A stretch of 5,410 nucleotides of DNA, taken from contig JAFYAD010000311.1 of NCBI GenBank assembly GCA_017540915.1, forward strand, positions 1-5,410. Reading direction: 5' to 3'. The notes beneath the pieces were generated by a model. That model made no database searches, was not told where the DNA came from, and was given only the letters and a program-made list of their open reading frames with translations. Shown here one piece after another: positions 4,502 through 5,410 of this stretch (the first letter of the stretch is position 1; each line of letters begins with the position of its first letter). Position numbers and translations under genes: made by a program. Origin of the DNA: Lachnospiraceae bacterium (GTDB taxonomy: Bacteria > Bacillota_A > Clostridia > Lachnospirales > Lachnospiraceae).

Positions 4502-5410
4502 ATGTCACTTAGAAATAAACTTATTCTGATGGCGATCGTATCTGTGATTGCCGGGGCGATCGCTCTATCATGTATCAGCTATTTCAGTGCATCTGTCATC
4601 CTGAAAAATGAAATGAATGAAGAATACAGTGCTTCAGCTGGACGTTATGCCCAGGAACTGGATTCCTGGGTTGCTAGTCATGGTGCAATCATCGATACAC
4701 TGGCATCAGCTATGGTGGCAGATGGAGCAGCGGATCTGGACAATGATGCTCTGCATCGGTATCTGGAAAAGGTCTTCAATGGAATGAACAGGGACGAGGT
4801 CTTGTATGATATTTATTTTACCAATCTTGACAACATCATGGTGTGTGCCTCTGACTATATCAGCGATGGAAGCGTGGATTTTGTCCATGATCGAGAGTGG
4901 TTTGTGGAAGCAGTCAATACAGGTGGATTGTTTTATTCCACACCCTATATGGATGCAGACTCCGGTCTGCCTGTCATAACGATCTCTCAGGCCATCTATA
5001 CAGATGGACAGCTACGTGGAGTGCTCTGTGAAGATGTGTTTGTAGATACCCTGGTAGATGTGATCAGCAATGCTAAGACAGAAGAAAACAGCTATGCTTT
5101 TTTGATTGATCGTAAAAATGAAATGGTCGTTCATCCGAATGAGGTATACAAATTCGATGATGAACCCTTTGGCGTGATGGATGTTCCTGATGCACCCTAC
5201 GCAGCGCTGATGGATAATATAGCAGCCGGAAATCAAACGCCTGTGGAGATCAAAGACTACGACGGGACAACCAGAGTGGTCAACTATGCAGTTATTCCGA
5301 GCATGAATTGGTATGTGGGCATTGCAACGGATAAAAATGTAAGCCGCATGACCGTACGCGGTATGATGCCCGGTTTTGTTATAGGGGCGGTGATCGCCGT
5401 GGTAATCGGC
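4502..5410 (+). CDS. dCache-type transmembrane receptor, probable methyl-accepting chemotaxis protein (3' end outside window)
   Basis: The frame is open from ATG 4502 to the last base: 303 residues, C-terminus missing. AAAGGAGG at 4486-4493, 8 bases before the ATG, supports the start. A short basic N-terminus (MSLRNK) is followed by TM1 (about 8-30) and a ~255-residue extracytoplasmic region. TM2 begins near 289 (PGFVIGAVIAVVIG) at the window edge. The outer region has hallmarks of a double Cache domain: DREWF (130-134), TPYMDADSGLPVITIS (147-162), GQLRGVLCEDV (169-179), a second lobe with FLIDRKNEMVVHP (200-212), and NWYVGIATD (269-277) just before TM2. This layout binds small ligands outside the cell and signals inward. 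The HAMP and signalling domains are not in the window, so a histidine kinase or GGDEF output is not excluded. The sigma-28-like promoter favours a chemoreceptor. Confidence 0.85.
   Translation, partial: MSLRNKLILMAIVSVIAGAIALSCISYFSASVILKNEMNEEYSASAGRYAQELDSWVASHGAIIDTLASAMVADGAADLDNDALHRYLEKVFNGMNRDEVLYDIYFTNLDNIMVCASDYISDGSVDFVHDREWFVEAVNTGGLFYSTPYMDADSGLPVITISQAIYTDGQLRGVLCEDVFVDTLVDVISNAKTEENSYAFLIDRKNEMVVHPNEVYKFDDEPFGVMDVPDAPYAALMDNIAAGNQTPVEIKDYDGTTRVVNYAVIPSMNWYVGIATDKNVSRMTVRGMMPGFVIGAVIAVVIG

Overview
The window looks like a chromosomal segment of a motile, anaerobic member of the Bacillota, most likely a Lachnospiraceae-type gut clostridium. This is inferred from the moderate GC content by eye, strong AAGGAGG-type Shine-Dalgarno sites, a [4Fe-4S] aldo/keto reductase-like protein of a kind I associate with clostridia, and a chemoreceptor behind what looks like a sigma-28 (SigD/FliA) promoter. 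All recognisable genes are on the + strand. No RNA gene, CRISPR array or insertion sequence was seen.

Layout. (1) 1-1491: 3' part of an ABC exporter half-transporter (transmembrane helices 3-6 plus a complete nucleotide-binding domain), entering from the left. (2) 1492-2042: about 550 bases of decayed or regulatory DNA. It holds the last ~37 codons of a ZIP-family metal transporter with no body (1539-1652), a good rho-independent terminator (1693-1725), a promoter (1728-1755) running into a perfect 14-bp palindrome (1757-1770), and short overlapping reading frames that look like debris of a small regulator-like gene. (3) 2043-3101: a two-domain protein with an N-terminal P-loop kinase-like domain and a C-terminal GNAT acetyltransferase domain. 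(4) 3152-4291: an aldo/keto reductase-fold protein with a C-terminal double [4Fe-4S] ferredoxin domain, in which the usual catalytic Tyr and Lys are replaced. (5) 4292-4501: an intergenic region with nested inverted repeats and a sigma-28-like promoter. (6) 4502 to the window end: N-terminal 303 residues of a dCache-type transmembrane receptor, probably a methyl-accepting chemotaxis protein, cut by the window edge.

How they fit. The kinase-GNAT gene and the Fe-S aldo/keto reductase gene are 50 bases apart on the same strand with no terminator between them, so they may be co-transcribed; no shared pathway can be read from the sequence. The ABC exporter is separated from them by the ZIP remnant and the terminator. 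The receptor has its own promoter and belongs to the motility regulon rather than to its neighbours. The most unusual items are the kinase-acetyltransferase fusion, the aldo/keto reductase with a replaced catalytic tetrad next to intact Fe-S motifs, and the ZIP gene remnant.
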